From assembly GCF_019218295.1 (NCBI RefSeq), contig NZ_JAHUZF010000001.1, positions 68,966 to 132,965 of the forward strand: 64,000 bases of DNA. The letters run 5' to 3'. Below are positions 42,947 to 51,421 of the stretch, one piece after another; the stretch's first letter is position 1, and every line of letters starts with the position of its first letter. A program made the position numbers and the translations under genes. The DNA comes from Maritimibacter sp. DP1N21-5 (GTDB lineage: Bacteria > Pseudomonadota > Alphaproteobacteria > Rhodobacterales > Rhodobacteraceae). The notes beneath the pieces are model-generated. The model did not search any database and was not told the DNA's origin. It saw only the letters and a program-made list of their open reading frames with translations.

Positions 42947-43833
42947 TGGCGCGTCCCCCCTGCGACGGCATTCACCTCGCCGAACAGCCCGTTGGGCCGC
43001 ACGAGCAGGACAAGGAACAGGAGCGCGAAGATGATCGCATCGGTCAGCCCCGATGGCAGGTAGGCCACCGTGAGCGATTGCGTCACCCCGAGCAGGAGCG
43101 AGGCGACGATGGCGCCCTGCACGCTGCCGAGCCCGCCGATCACCACGACCACGAAGGCCCGCAGCATATAGGGCTCGCCCATGAGGAACTGCATCGAGTT
43201 GAACAGAAGCCCGATCAGCACCCCCGCCAGACCCGCAAGCGCCCCGGCAATGAAGAAGGTCTGGAGATAGACGCTCTGCGCGTTCACCCCCAGAAGCGCC
43301 GCAGCGCGTTCATTGGTCGCGACCGCCCGGACCTGCCGCCCGAAGGTTGTCTTCTTGAGATAGTAGATGAGCGCCGCGACCAGAACTGCCACCACGACCA
43401 GAATGACGATCTGCAGAAGCGAAATGCGCAGACCCATGATCTCGTAGAACTTGATCGGGAAGGTCCCGAAGGGGAAGTTGAGCACCTGCGTCTTCGACAC
43501 CTGCTGCGCGATGGAGATCAGGATCAGGTCCACCCCGATCGAGCTCACCAGCGCCGGAAACTCGGCATTGCCGCGCTTGCGCAATGTGCGGAAGGCGATG
43601 AAATCCGTCAGGATCGCGATCAACCCCGTCGCCACCATCGCAAAGCCGATGGACAGCAGGAACGGAAGCCCGCTGATCGTGCAGTAATAGGCGATGAACG
43701 CCCCGGCCATGAAGATCGCGCCATGGGCGAAGTTCAGAAGCTTCTGAACCCCGAAGATCAGCGTGAAGCCCAAGGAAAACAGCGCATAGACCGATCCGGT
43801 CACAAGGCCGTTGAGTATCTGCTGTGCAAGCAT
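42943..43833 (-). CDS. livH: Branched-chain-amino-acid-type ABC transporter permease LivH
   Basis: A 296-residue permease with about eight helices. LNGLVTGSVYALFSLGFTLI and FGVQKLLNFAHGAIFMAGAF form the N-terminal signature; ATNERAAALLGVNAQSVYLQ is the ATPase-coupling loop. It follows the binding-protein gene after a 103-base gap with a hairpin. Confidence 0.93.
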   Translation of the reverse strand: MLAQQILNGLVTGSVYALFSLGFTLIFGVQKLLNFAHGAIFMAGAFIAYYCTISGLPFLLSIGFAMVATGLIAILTDFIAFRTLRKRGNAEFPALVSSIGVDLILISIAQQVSKTQVLNFPFGTFPIKFYEIMGLRISLLQIVILVVVAVLVAALIYYLKKTTFGRQVRAVATNERAAALLGVNAQSVYLQTFFIAGALAGLAGVLIGLLFNSMQFLMGEPYMLRAFVVVVIGGLGSVQGAIVASLLLGVTQSLTVAYLPSGLTDAIIFALLFLVLLVRPNGLFGEVNAVAGGTRQ

Positions 43834-43890
43834 CCGGACACCCTGTTGTCGGGCCGGGCACGTTCGGCGCGCCTTTGGCCCATGTCATGG

Positions 43891-43913
43891 CGGGGGCGAC
43901 AGCGCCGCCCCCG
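43891..43913 (-). terminator. Hairpin between livK and livH
   Basis: CGGGGGC (43891-43897) pairs with GCCCCCG (43907-43913) around a 9-base loop, just after the livK stop in the transcription direction. As at the tctC-tctA junction, it may set a higher level of the binding protein than of the permease. Confidence 0.5.
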
Positions 43914-43936
43914 AGGATCGTCGGTTTCGGCCCGCC

Positions 43937-45079
43937 TTACTCGGTGGCCGAGGCGAAGGCGCCGTCTTTCACGGTCAGCACCTTCATCCCGAAATGCGGC
44001 ACGCGCTCTTCGTCGAAGCTGTAGGTGTGCTCGCCGATGACCACGGGAATGTCCTTCTGCATCCCGAGCGCGTCGCGCACGCCTTCGCGGGTCAGGGTGC
44101 CGGCTTCCGCCGCGTCCTTGATCGCATTGGCGACGACCTGCATCCCGGAGTAGCCGACCGCATGCCATTCGTCTGCGGGAACGCCGGTCTTGGCTTCGAA
44201 ATTTTCCGCGAAGGCGGTCGAGAACTCGTCATCGCCGCCCGGCACCCAGGCGCCCATCAGGTAGACACCTTCAACTGCTGCGCCGCCCTTTTCGATGAAG
44301 GTCGGCGAGGCAAAGGCATTGTGCCCGATGATCGGCGTCTCCGGGTCGAGGCCCGCCTGCTTGAGCTGGATGATGATGTTGGCCCCCTGCGCGGCAGGCG
44401 TGCCGATGAAGATGCAATCCTGATCCGCCGTGGCGATCTTGGTGGCGAGCGCGGAGAAGTCGCTGTCGGCCAGCGCGACCCCATCGACCGAGGCGATGCC
44501 GACGCCGCGCTCCTGGATCATCTCTTCGTATTTCTTCTGAAGGGCCACATAGGCTTCGTTGTCCTTCACGCCGATGATGGCGCAGTTCTTCGCCCCCATC
44601 TCGTTTGCAGTGAAGTCGGCGATATAGGGGATCGTCACGTCAGCCGGCTGGGTCAGGATGAAGGACCAGGGGCCGTTCTCGATCACTTCCATCGAGTTGG
44701 TGGTGGTCATGACCGGGAACTCCCGCTCATTGGCCACGCTCGCCCCGGCCAGCGCCACCGACCCCGAGGTCGGGCCCATCACCAGAAGCACGTCCTCGTC
44801 CGCCGCCATCCGCGTGATGAGCGACAGCGTCTGCGTGCGGTCGGTCGCGTCATCGGCGACCTCGAAGGCCATCGAGTTGCCTTCGCCGAAGAACCCGTTC
44901 GCGTTGAGCTCTTCCGCGGCCATCGCTGCGCCGTCGGCCACGTTCTTGCCGATGAAGGCCGCGCCCCCGGTGAGAGACTGAAGAATCACGACCTTGTATT
45001 CTTCCGCCATCGCCATCGAAGAAGCCGTCATGGCAGCGGCGAAGGCCGCGACAGACATGCCAAGTTTCTGAATTTTCAT
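43937..45079 (-). CDS. livK: ABC transporter substrate-binding protein, LivK type
   Basis: A 380-residue periplasmic protein of the type I (Leu/Ile/Val-binding) fold. A signal peptide spans about residues 1-26 (MAMA/EEYKVV). KVVILQSLTGGAAFIGKNVA, GPTSGSVALAGASVANEREF and GHNAFASPTFIEKGGAAVEG follow the family pattern. The start ATG 45079 follows GGGAGGATTCC; the longer frame to 45190 crosses operator-like DNA. It determines what the Liv system imports; the ligand is unknown but probably relates to the surrounding CoA-dependent pathway. Confidence 0.9.
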   Translation of the reverse strand: MKIQKLGMSVAAFAAAMTASSMAMAEEYKVVILQSLTGGAAFIGKNVADGAAMAAEELNANGFFGEGNSMAFEVADDATDRTQTLSLITRMAADEDVLLVMGPTSGSVALAGASVANEREFPVMTTTNSMEVIENGPWSFILTQPADVTIPYIADFTANEMGAKNCAIIGVKDNEAYVALQKKYEEMIQERGVGIASVDGVALADSDFSALATKIATADQDCIFIGTPAAQGANIIIQLKQAGLDPETPIIGHNAFASPTFIEKGGAAVEGVYLMGAWVPGGDDEFSTAFAENFEAKTGVPADEWHAVGYSGMQVVANAIKDAAEAGTLTREGVRDALGMQKDIPVVIGEHTYSFDEERVPHFGMKVLTVKDGAFASATE

Positions 45080-45104
45080 GGAATCCTCCCTGATCCGCGC
45101 CGCT

Positions 45105-45119
45105 TGGATACTTTGTATC
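45105..45119. promoter_or_regulatory. Inverted repeat upstream of livK
   Basis: TGGATACTTTGTATC, a GATAC/GTATC inverted repeat centred on TTT, about 26 bases upstream of the livK start. It closely resembles GGATACACTTGTATCC in front of the GntR gene at 11586, linking the two promoters. Confidence 0.55.
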
Positions 45120-45406
45120 TCCTCCAAGGCGAAGCCACGGCCATCCTCGCCCCTCGTGTTTGTATGGTAAGTGGGTTCATAAATATACACAACACCTGAT
45201 TTGCGTGTTCTTCACCTTCTGGGTCATGGCCTCCCAGCGCGCCATTGACCTTGTTTTCAACGGTCACCGCTCCGATCCGCCCTTCTCTGCACCGCAGCAT
45301 AAGGTTTCCACTTGTATACGGATGATATGTTTTCCATATTCACAAGCGACGCGCCCCGGCCGGATCAGAGGAGAGATCCGCCGCGCGGCACAAGAGGGAG
45401 AAGCAC
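45120..45406. promoter_or_regulatory. Divergent promoter region livK / acyl-CoA synthetase
   Basis: AT-richer spacer between divergent operons. It contains TTGTAT at 45161, ATATACAC near 45184 and one exact TTGTATAC at 45312-45319. No gene-like frame is visible in it. The arrangement suggests co-regulation of uptake and activation. Confidence 0.5.
45312..45319. promoter_or_regulatory. TTGTATAC operator candidate upstream of the acyl-CoA synthetase gene
   Basis: Exact motif copy, 87 bases before the start at 45407, followed by CGGATGATATG and, about 25 bases on, TTCACAAGCG. The same combination occurs in opposite orientation at 34044-34074. Confidence 0.6.
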
Positions 45407-47035
45407 ATGCTCGCATTTCAGGAGTTCACCGCCGTCACCACCGTGGGCGATCTGCTCATGCACACGGCCGCCGCGCTGCCGGACAAGGACGGCATGGTGT
45501 TTCCCGACGGCCGCCAGAGCTTTGCCGAGGTGCGCGACGGCGCGATTCGCATGGCGCGCGGCTTCCTCGCGATGGGCGTGCAGCCCGGCGATCACGTCGG
45601 CATGCTCCTCCCCTCCTCGCGCGAAACGGTCGAGGCCTTCTTCGGTCTCGCCCTGATCGGCGCGATTTCCGTGCCGATCAACGCCCGCTTCCGGTCGCGC
45701 GAACTCACCTACATCACCGAGAACGCCGACCTCGTCGCGATCCTGACCTCGGGCAAGGTCTCGGAAGGGCTGAACTTCATCGACCGGCTGACGGAAAGCT
45801 TCCCCGATCTCGCGAAGGCCCCCCAGAACGCCGAGTTGTCCCTCGCCGCGGCCCCCCGGCTCAAGCGTGTCATCCTCGTCTCCGACGATCACGCCCCCGG
45901 CTTCACCGATGCCGCCACATTCGGCAAGTCCGCCGACACTATCCTCGACGAAACCATCCTCAGCCTGCGCGCCCATGTCCGTGTCTCCGACACCGCGCTC
46001 ATCCTCTACACCTCCGGCACGACCTCGGACCCCAAGGGCTGCCTCATCAGCCACGAGGCCCTCGTGCGCACCGGACAGGCGATGGCCAAACGCTATGACA
46101 TGACCGAGGCCGATGTCTTCTGGTCGCCCCTGCCCATGTATCACATCGGCGCCATGTTCCCGCTCTGCGCCGCCTGGAGCGTGGGAGCGACCTATCTGTC
46201 GATGCAGTATTTCGACGCGGGCGTCGCGCTCGAGATGATCGAACGCGACCGGGCGACCGTCACCTACCCCAGCTTCGGCACCTTCATCGCGGACATGATC
46301 TATCACCCGGACTTCGAGAAACGCGACCTCTCCTCCATTCGGATCATGAACTCCAACATGGCCATGCAACCGCCCAGCTTCGCCCGCGCCATTCAGGACA
46401 AGATCCCGAACATCATCCAGGTCGGCACCTACGGCATGACCGAAACCTCCGGCACCGTGACCACGAGTTTCCCCACCGACAGCTTCGAGGCCCGCACCGG
46501 GCGCCTTGGCAAGCCTTTCGACGGCCTCAAGGTCCGCATCACCCGGCCCGATGGCACCGAATGCGGAACGGACGAGATCGGCGAGATCTGCGTGCGCGGG
46601 TTCTCGATCTTCACCGAATACTACAAGGACCCGGTCAAGACCGCCGAGGCCAAAAAGGACGGCTGGTTCCACACCGGTGACCTCGGCTCGATGGACACCG
46701 ACGGCACGCTCATGTTCCACGGTCGCCTGAAGGACATGCTCAAGGTCGGGGGCGAAAACGTCGCCGCGCAGGAGATCGAGACGCTGGTCTGCGGCCATGA
46801 TGCCGTGAAACTCTGTCAGGTGGTCGGCCGTCCCGATGCCCGGCTTCAGGAAGTGCCGGTCGCCTTCGTCGAATTGAAGCCCGGCAAATCCGCGACCCCG
46901 GACGAGATCATCGGCTTCTGCAAGGGCAAGATCGCCAGCTTCAAGGTCCCGCGCGACGTGCGCTTCATCTCCGAATGGCCGATGTCGTCCTCCAAGATCC
47001 AGAAGTTCAAACTGAAGGAGATGCTGGAAGCATGA
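45407..47035 (+). CDS. Acyl-CoA synthetase (AMP-binding), second copy
   Basis: A 542-residue adenylate-forming ligase. P-loop LILYTSGTTSDPKGCLISHE near 197-216, TYGMTETSGTVTTSFPTDSF near 344, GWFHTGDLGSMDTDGTLMFH with GRLKDMLKVGGENVAAQEIE at about 420-460, and the C-terminal Lys in SSSKIQKFKLKEML. Within the TSGTTG motif the usual GxPKG reads SDPKG. It overlaps the downstream NTF2-like gene (ATGA). Probably the entry step for the acid imported by LivKHMGF. Confidence 0.9.
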   Translation: MLAFQEFTAVTTVGDLLMHTAAALPDKDGMVFPDGRQSFAEVRDGAIRMARGFLAMGVQPGDHVGMLLPSSRETVEAFFGLALIGAISVPINARFRSRELTYITENADLVAILTSGKVSEGLNFIDRLTESFPDLAKAPQNAELSLAAAPRLKRVILVSDDHAPGFTDAATFGKSADTILDETILSLRAHVRVSDTALILYTSGTTSDPKGCLISHEALVRTGQAMAKRYDMTEADVFWSPLPMYHIGAMFPLCAAWSVGATYLSMQYFDAGVALEMIERDRATVTYPSFGTFIADMIYHPDFEKRDLSSIRIMNSNMAMQPPSFARAIQDKIPNIIQVGTYGMTETSGTVTTSFPTDSFEARTGRLGKPFDGLKVRITRPDGTECGTDEIGEICVRGFSIFTEYYKDPVKTAEAKKDGWFHTGDLGSMDTDGTLMFHGRLKDMLKVGGENVAAQEIETLVCGHDAVKLCQVVGRPDARLQEVPVAFVELKPGKSATPDEIIGFCKGKIASFKVPRDVRFISEWPMSSSKIQKFKLKEMLEA

Positions 47036-47415
47036 GCACACGCGAGGATGCCATCCGGCTGATCCAGTCGATTTACTACGACAGCATCGACGCGGGCGAC
47101 ATGGCGCGTGCCGCGACCGCGCTTCACCCCGACATCGACTGGAGCCACGCGCAGGTCTGGGCCCATCACGATTTCGCGCGGGCCGAACCCTCGGGCTTCA
47201 AGGGCCGGCAGGCGGTCCGGGATTTCCTCGCTGCGCGAGTAGACCAGCTTCGCGAGGCGCGGATCACCCATGGCATCGAGGACATGGTGTTCGAGAACGA
47301 CCGCGGTGCGTTTCTGGGGAACGTGACGGGACCGGACGGCACCACCAAGCCCTTCATGGTCTGGTTCGCGCTCACCGACGGTCTCGTCAGCCGCTACGAC
47401 CTCAGGCCGCTGTAA
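47032..47415 (+). CDS. NTF2-like (SnoaL-fold) protein
   Basis: A 127-residue NTF2-like fold protein. REDAIRLIQSIYYDSIDAGD is the opening helix, followed by HPDIDWSHAQVWAHHDFARA and GRQAVRDFLAARVDQLREAR, with the final strand MVWFALTDGLVSRYDLRPL. It starts inside the ligase stop (ATGA overlap). Such proteins serve as isomerases, dehydratases or small subunits; no catalytic assignment is possible. Confidence 0.7.
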   Translation: MSTREDAIRLIQSIYYDSIDAGDMARAATALHPDIDWSHAQVWAHHDFARAEPSGFKGRQAVRDFLAARVDQLREARITHGIEDMVFENDRGAFLGNVTGPDGTTKPFMVWFALTDGLVSRYDLRPL

Positions 47416-47427
47416 CGGCGCCGGCGT

Positions 47428-47745
47428 TCAATCCTCCGGCGCCAGCGTCACTGTAATCCCGTCAAGCTCGTCGCTCATCTCGATCTGGCACGACAGCCGC
47501 GAGTTTTCCTTGTAGTGCTCGGAAAATTCCACCAGCTCGAACTCGTCCGGCGACTGCGGTTCGAGCTTGTCCAGCCAGCCCTCGTCCACATAGACATGGC
47601 AGGTCGCACAGGAACACATGCCGCCGCAGATCGACGCGATGTCGAGCCCGCCCTTGTCACGCAGGTTGAGCATGAGCGACAGACCGGGATCGCCCTCGAT
47701 CTCGAGTTTCGTTCCATCCCGGTCGGTGGCGTGTATCTTGGGCAT
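47428..47745 (-). CDS. 2Fe-2S ferredoxin (adrenodoxin type)
   Basis: A 105-residue ferredoxin. Cluster ligands are Cys40, Cys46, Cys49 (ICGGMCSCATCHVYVDEGW) and Cys86 (SRLSCQIEM), the CX5CX2C...C arrangement of adrenodoxin or terpredoxin-like proteins. Two further cysteines nearby (44 and possibly others) are typical extras. It carries electrons to an oxygenase; the nearby Rieske oxygenase at 48459 is the natural partner. No ferredoxin reductase gene is in the window. Confidence 0.92.
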   Translation of the reverse strand: MPKIHATDRDGTKLEIEGDPGLSLMLNLRDKGGLDIASICGGMCSCATCHVYVDEGWLDKLEPQSPDEFELVEFSEHYKENSRLSCQIEMSDELDGITVTLAPED

Positions 47746-47773
47746 GCGTCTCTCCTCGTTTCAGGCGAGTTTA

Positions 47774-47805
47774 TTGTATCCAGATATGGCGGTCAACGCA
47801 TACAA
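47774..47805. promoter_or_regulatory. Split operator candidate upstream of the ferredoxin gene
   Basis: TTGTAT (47774-47779) and ATACAA (47800-47805) form an inverted pair with 20 bases between, in the 68-base gap between the VOC and ferredoxin genes. The half-sites match the window-wide motif. Confidence 0.5.
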
Positions 47806-47813
47806 TTTGGCGA

Positions 47814-48341
47814 TTACCCAAGGTCGATCCGCGCCGTGACGCCGTCCCATTCGGCCCCGGCCGCGTCGATCTTGTCGAAGAACCGCTTCAGACCGGGCGA
47901 GGGCTGCACCAGTTCCAGCACCCGCCCCTGATCCGCCGGGTCCGTGTCGAGATAGGCGAAGGGAATCCCAGCCGTCGTCGTCCCACCCATCAGGACATCG
48001 ACCCCCCGCGCCTTCCAGTCCGCCACATCGCCCTCCAGATCCTCGGTCAGCGCGCAGACGTGATGCAGCCCCCCGCCCGTGCGATCGACAAAAGCACTGA
48101 ACATCGACGGGCCGCCCGCCACCTGCTGGATGATCTCCACCTGCATCCCGCGATGGCTCGCCAGCGCGACCGCGATCTCGGCATCCGAGGGCGCGCCGCG
48201 ATAATGTACCTCGGCATAGGGCACCCGCGACGACACGAAGAACGGCCCGACCCCGAACACCCGCGCCCAATGGTCCACCGCCGCGTCCAGATCGGGCACG
48301 ACATAACCCAGCTGGCATATCTCTCCGAAGCCTGCCGTCAT
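47814..48341 (-). CDS. Glyoxalase/VOC-superfamily protein
   Basis: A 175-residue vicinal-oxygen-chelate protein. QLGYVVPDLDAAVDHWARVF at the N-terminus and GGGLHHVCALTEDLEGDVAD in the middle (with a metal-type His) followed by AYLDTDPADQGRVLELVQPS (metal-type Glu) match VOC enzymes close to methylmalonyl-CoA epimerase or dihydroxybiphenyl dioxygenase-like proteins. The start ATG 48341 follows GGGAGGAG. It is divergent from the Rieske oxygenase gene and likely works in the same pathway; the reaction is unknown. Confidence 0.78.
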   Translation of the reverse strand: MTAGFGEICQLGYVVPDLDAAVDHWARVFGVGPFFVSSRVPYAEVHYRGAPSDAEIAVALASHRGMQVEIIQQVAGGPSMFSAFVDRTGGGLHHVCALTEDLEGDVADWKARGVDVLMGGTTTAGIPFAYLDTDPADQGRVLELVQPSPGLKRFFDKIDAAGAEWDGVTARIDLG

Positions 48342-48458
48342 CCGCTCCTCCCAAAAAATACGTAACTTAGGGTTTGCATATACGAGACACCGGGATAAAA
48401 TACAAGAAACGCGGAACCGGCGTCCCATGGCGATTCCGATTCCCAAGGGAGGAAGCAC
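48342..48458. promoter_or_regulatory. Divergent promoter region VOC / Rieske oxygenase
   Basis: A 117-base divergent spacer with an AT-rich core containing TTGCATATACG (48374-48384) and ATACAA at 48400-48405, degenerate forms of the shared motif. GGGAGGA precedes the oxygenase start. Confidence 0.45.
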
Positions 48459-49709
48459 ATGAAACAGTCCGATATCCAGCAGATCCTCGACCAGCAGGCC
48501 TTTGAATCCAAGCGTGGCGGCCCGCCCGAAGGGTTCCCGCAGCTTCCCGACATTCCCGGCGACCGCTACGTCGACCCGGAGTTCAACCGTCTCGAAGTCG
48601 AACGCATGTGGCACAAGACCTGGGTCTATGCCATCCACGCCGACGAGGTGCCCGAGGTCGGCTCTTACGTGCAATGGACCAGGCTGGGCGAACCGCTCTT
48701 CTTCATCCGGGGCGAGGACGAGCGCGTCCGCTGTTTCTACAACACCTGCCGCCACCGGGGCGCGCCGGTCGTCACCGAACCCTCCGGCAAGTCGCGCGGT
48801 GTGTCCTGCAAATATCACGGCTGGACCTACAACACGCGCGGCGAGCTCATCAACCTGCGCGACCGCCGCGACTTCGTGAACCTCGACATGTCCTGCCGGT
48901 CGCTCATCGAAGTGCGCTGCGAGAACATCGGAAACCTCTACTGGGTCAACCTCGACGACGACGCCGAGCCGCTGCGCGACTACCTCGGCCCGGTCGCCAC
49001 CAACCTCGACGAATGCAAGCCCGACACGCTGATGCTGGTCGACAAGACGGCAATCAAGGTCGACTGCAACGTCAAAATCCTGCTGGATGCGTTCATGGAG
49101 GTCTATCACCTCAAGTCGATCCACCAGAACACCGTGGACCGCTTCCTCGACCACCGGGGCTCGGCCATCACGCTCTGGCCCAACGGCCACAGCCGCATGG
49201 TCACGCCCTACAAACGCGAAGGCTGGCGCGATCCCGGCGTCAAGGGCCTGCCCGAAGTCGAAGGCATGGAGCCCTGGTTCCGCGACACGAACTATTCCGT
49301 CCTCGCCTATCCGAACTTCGTCTCGCCCATCGCGACCGCCGGTATCCCGGTGCTCTGCTTCTGGCCCGATACCATCGACACCATGACCATCGAGGTGCAT
49401 TGGTTCGCGCCCTCCTGGGGCGACGGCGAGCGGCCCGAGATCTGGGACACGCGGCTCAAGAACTTCCTCGTCATCCTCGACGAGGACCTGCAATTCGCCG
49501 ACAAGATCCAGAAGTCGGTGGAAAGCAAGGGCCTCAGGGGCTTCCCGCTCAACTATCAGGAACGACGCATCTACCATTGGCATGCCGAGCTTGACCGCCG
49601 CATCGGCCGCGACGACGTGCCCGAGGTGCTTCAGGTGCCGGACCGTCTGGGCGACTGGGTGGACGAACCCGATGCCGCCCAGGCCGTTGCCGAACCCGCC
49701 GAGACCTGA
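48459..49709 (+). CDS. Rieske non-haem iron oxygenase, alpha subunit
   Basis: A 416-residue ring-hydroxylating oxygenase large subunit. The Rieske cluster ligands are Cys97, His99, Cys117 and His120 (CRHRGAP and CKYHGW); mononuclear iron ligands are His217 and His222 in AFMEVYHLKSIHQNT, with an Asp expected in the C-terminal third. It hydroxylates or demethylates an aromatic or alicyclic acid using electrons from a ferredoxin. There is no beta-subunit gene next to it, so it may be an alpha-only type. Enoyl-CoA hydratase follows after five bases. Confidence 0.92.
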   Translation: MKQSDIQQILDQQAFESKRGGPPEGFPQLPDIPGDRYVDPEFNRLEVERMWHKTWVYAIHADEVPEVGSYVQWTRLGEPLFFIRGEDERVRCFYNTCRHRGAPVVTEPSGKSRGVSCKYHGWTYNTRGELINLRDRRDFVNLDMSCRSLIEVRCENIGNLYWVNLDDDAEPLRDYLGPVATNLDECKPDTLMLVDKTAIKVDCNVKILLDAFMEVYHLKSIHQNTVDRFLDHRGSAITLWPNGHSRMVTPYKREGWRDPGVKGLPEVEGMEPWFRDTNYSVLAYPNFVSPIATAGIPVLCFWPDTIDTMTIEVHWFAPSWGDGERPEIWDTRLKNFLVILDEDLQFADKIQKSVESKGLRGFPLNYQERRIYHWHAELDRRIGRDDVPEVLQVPDRLGDWVDEPDAAQAVAEPAET

Positions 49710-49714
49710 GCGTC

Positions 49715-50521
49715 ATGTCCTCCGACAGCGCAGACCCGCCGGTTCTCGCCGCGCGGCATGAAGGCGCGCATGGGATGGTGCAGGTCATCACCCTCAATCG
49801 CCCGCATGTCTCGAACGCGATGAACGCCGAGGGCTCCTATCTCGTGGACCGTTACCTGCGCGAGGCCGAAGCCGACCCCGAAGTCGGCGCGATCATCCTC
49901 ACCGGCGCGGGCGAGCGGGCCTTCTGTGCCGGCATGGACCTCAAAGAGGCCGCTGAACGGGGCGCGGGCCACGGGCTCGTCCCTGGCGCGGGCTTCTGCG
50001 GCGTCACGGAACGGGTCATCGCCAAGCCCGTCATCGGCGCGATCAACGGCGCGGCGGTGGCGGGCGGGCTCGAAATCTCGCTCGCCTGCGACCTGCTCGT
50101 GGCGGGGTCCGGCGTCGTCTTCGGCCTGCCGGAAGTCAAACGCGGCATGGTCGCCTTCACCGGCGGCGTGCAGCGGCTTTCGACCCAGCTCCCCCGCCAG
50201 ATCGCGATGGAGATCATCTGCGTCGGCAGCCTCATCTCCGCCGAACGCCTGTATGAGCTGGGCGTGGTGAACCGCGTCGTGCCGCAGGCCGACGTGCTCC
50301 CTGCCGCGCTTGCGCTCGCCGACGACCTGCTGGCCAACTCGTGGACAGCGATCGCCTTCGGCAAGGAGCTTTTCAACCACGCCATGAACGAACCCCTTCC
50401 CGACGCCATCGCACGGGGTCACGCCAATGCCGACAGGCTTATGCGCTCGGACGACAGCCGCGAGGGCATCGCGGCCTATGCCGAAAAACGCAACGCCGAT
50501 TTCAAGAGAGACAACCTATGA
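49715..50521 (+). CDS. Enoyl-CoA hydratase/isomerase
   Basis: A 268-residue crotonase-fold protein. The oxyanion-hole elements are FCAGMDLKEAAERG (about 68-81) and GAINGAAVAGGLEISLACDL (about 108-127); GLPEVKRGMVAFTGGVQRL carries the conserved Glu position. It hydrates or isomerises an acyl-CoA intermediate. It overlaps the SDR gene after it by four bases. Confidence 0.9.
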   Translation: MSSDSADPPVLAARHEGAHGMVQVITLNRPHVSNAMNAEGSYLVDRYLREAEADPEVGAIILTGAGERAFCAGMDLKEAAERGAGHGLVPGAGFCGVTERVIAKPVIGAINGAAVAGGLEISLACDLLVAGSGVVFGLPEVKRGMVAFTGGVQRLSTQLPRQIAMEIICVGSLISAERLYELGVVNRVVPQADVLPAALALADDLLANSWTAIAFGKELFNHAMNEPLPDAIARGHANADRLMRSDDSREGIAAYAEKRNADFKRDNL

Positions 50522-51384
50522 CCGACCAGACACCCGCGAAATGGGGCCTCACGCCCGACGAAATGGCGTCGCTTCCCACCGTCTTCGCCCCCGACCTGCT
50601 CGCAGGCCAACGCTTCCTCGTGACCGGCGGGAGCCAGGGCATGGGCAAGGCGATGGTCTTCCTCCTCGCCCGTCTGGGCGCGAAAGTCATGATCTGCGGC
50701 CGGACCGAGGACAAGCTCGTCCAGACCCAGCGCGAGGTGAAGGATCTCGTCGGGGCCGACATCTCCTTCCGCGCCATGTCGATCCGCGACGTGGATCAGG
50801 TGGACGCGCTGCTCGACGATACGTTCGAAGAATTCGGTGGCCTCGACACCCTCGTCAACAACGCGGGCGGGCAGTTTCCGCAGAACGCCATCGATTTTTC
50901 CCGCAAGGGCTGGAGCGCGGTCATTGACCTGAACCTCAACGGCACGTGGTGGATGATGCAGGGCGCGGCGCAACGCTGGCGCGACCGGGGCGAAGGCGGT
51001 CATATCATCTCGAACGTGGCCCACGTCGAACGCGGGATGCCGCAGGCCGCGCATACCTGCGCCGCACGTGCAGGCGTCATCTACATGTCGCGCACCGTGG
51101 CCACCGAATGGGCGCCGCTCGGCATCCGGGTGAACTGCGTCGCGCCGGGCGCGATTGCGACCGAGGGGCTGTCAGCCTATCCGCCGGAAGCGACCAAGCG
51201 TTTCAACAACGTGAATCCGATGCGCCGCATGGGCAATTCCTGGGACGTAGCTGAAGGCGTCGTCTACATGTCCGCGCCTTCGGGCAATTTCATCACCGGC
51301 GAGGTGCTGACCATCGACGGCGGCATGCGCATGTGGGGCACGGTCTGGCCCGCCGGCGTGCCGGAACAGTTTCAGGTCTACTAA
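50518..51384 (+). CDS. SDR-family oxidoreductase, enoyl-CoA reductase (PECR/DECR)-like
   Basis: A 288-residue short-chain dehydrogenase. The NADP loop is VTGGSQGMGKA (about 35-45) and NNAG is present. The usual catalytic YxxxK is missing: the aligned segment reads AAHTCAARAGVIYMSRTVAT, with Thr for Tyr and Arg for Lys, followed by VNCVAPGAIATEG. From memory of family sequences, peroxisomal trans-2-enoyl-CoA reductase has a similar HSGAARAG segment, so a reductase acting on a C=C bond of a CoA thioester is more likely than an alcohol dehydrogenase. It is last in the Rieske-ECH-SDR operon. Confidence 0.8.
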   Translation: MTDQTPAKWGLTPDEMASLPTVFAPDLLAGQRFLVTGGSQGMGKAMVFLLARLGAKVMICGRTEDKLVQTQREVKDLVGADISFRAMSIRDVDQVDALLDDTFEEFGGLDTLVNNAGGQFPQNAIDFSRKGWSAVIDLNLNGTWWMMQGAAQRWRDRGEGGHIISNVAHVERGMPQAAHTCAARAGVIYMSRTVATEWAPLGIRVNCVAPGAIATEGLSAYPPEATKRFNNVNPMRRMGNSWDVAEGVVYMSAPSGNFITGEVLTIDGGMRMWGTVWPAGVPEQFQVY

Positions 51385-51390
51385 AAGATC

Positions 51391-51413
51391 AGGGGGCGCC
51401 GCCCGCGCCCCCT
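51391..51413. terminator. Bidirectional terminator hairpin
   Basis: AGGGGGCG (51391-51398) pairs perfectly with CGCCCCCT (51406-51413) around a 7-base loop, followed by TTT on the plus strand and preceded by AAAAG, so it can end transcription from both convergent operons. Confidence 0.75.
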
Positions 51414-51421
51414 TTCACGCT

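Noticed and set aside
40582..45079. Leucine/isoleucine/valine uptake as the role of the Liv system
   Set aside because: The operon also holds an isomerase-like gene and sits divergent from a CoA ligase in a catabolic island; liv-type systems often import aromatic or other acids, so I left the ligand open.
45365..47041. 558-codon minus-strand frame opposite the second acyl-CoA synthetase
   Set aside because: Antisense shadow with glycine- and valine-rich text; the synthetase has all adenylation motifs.
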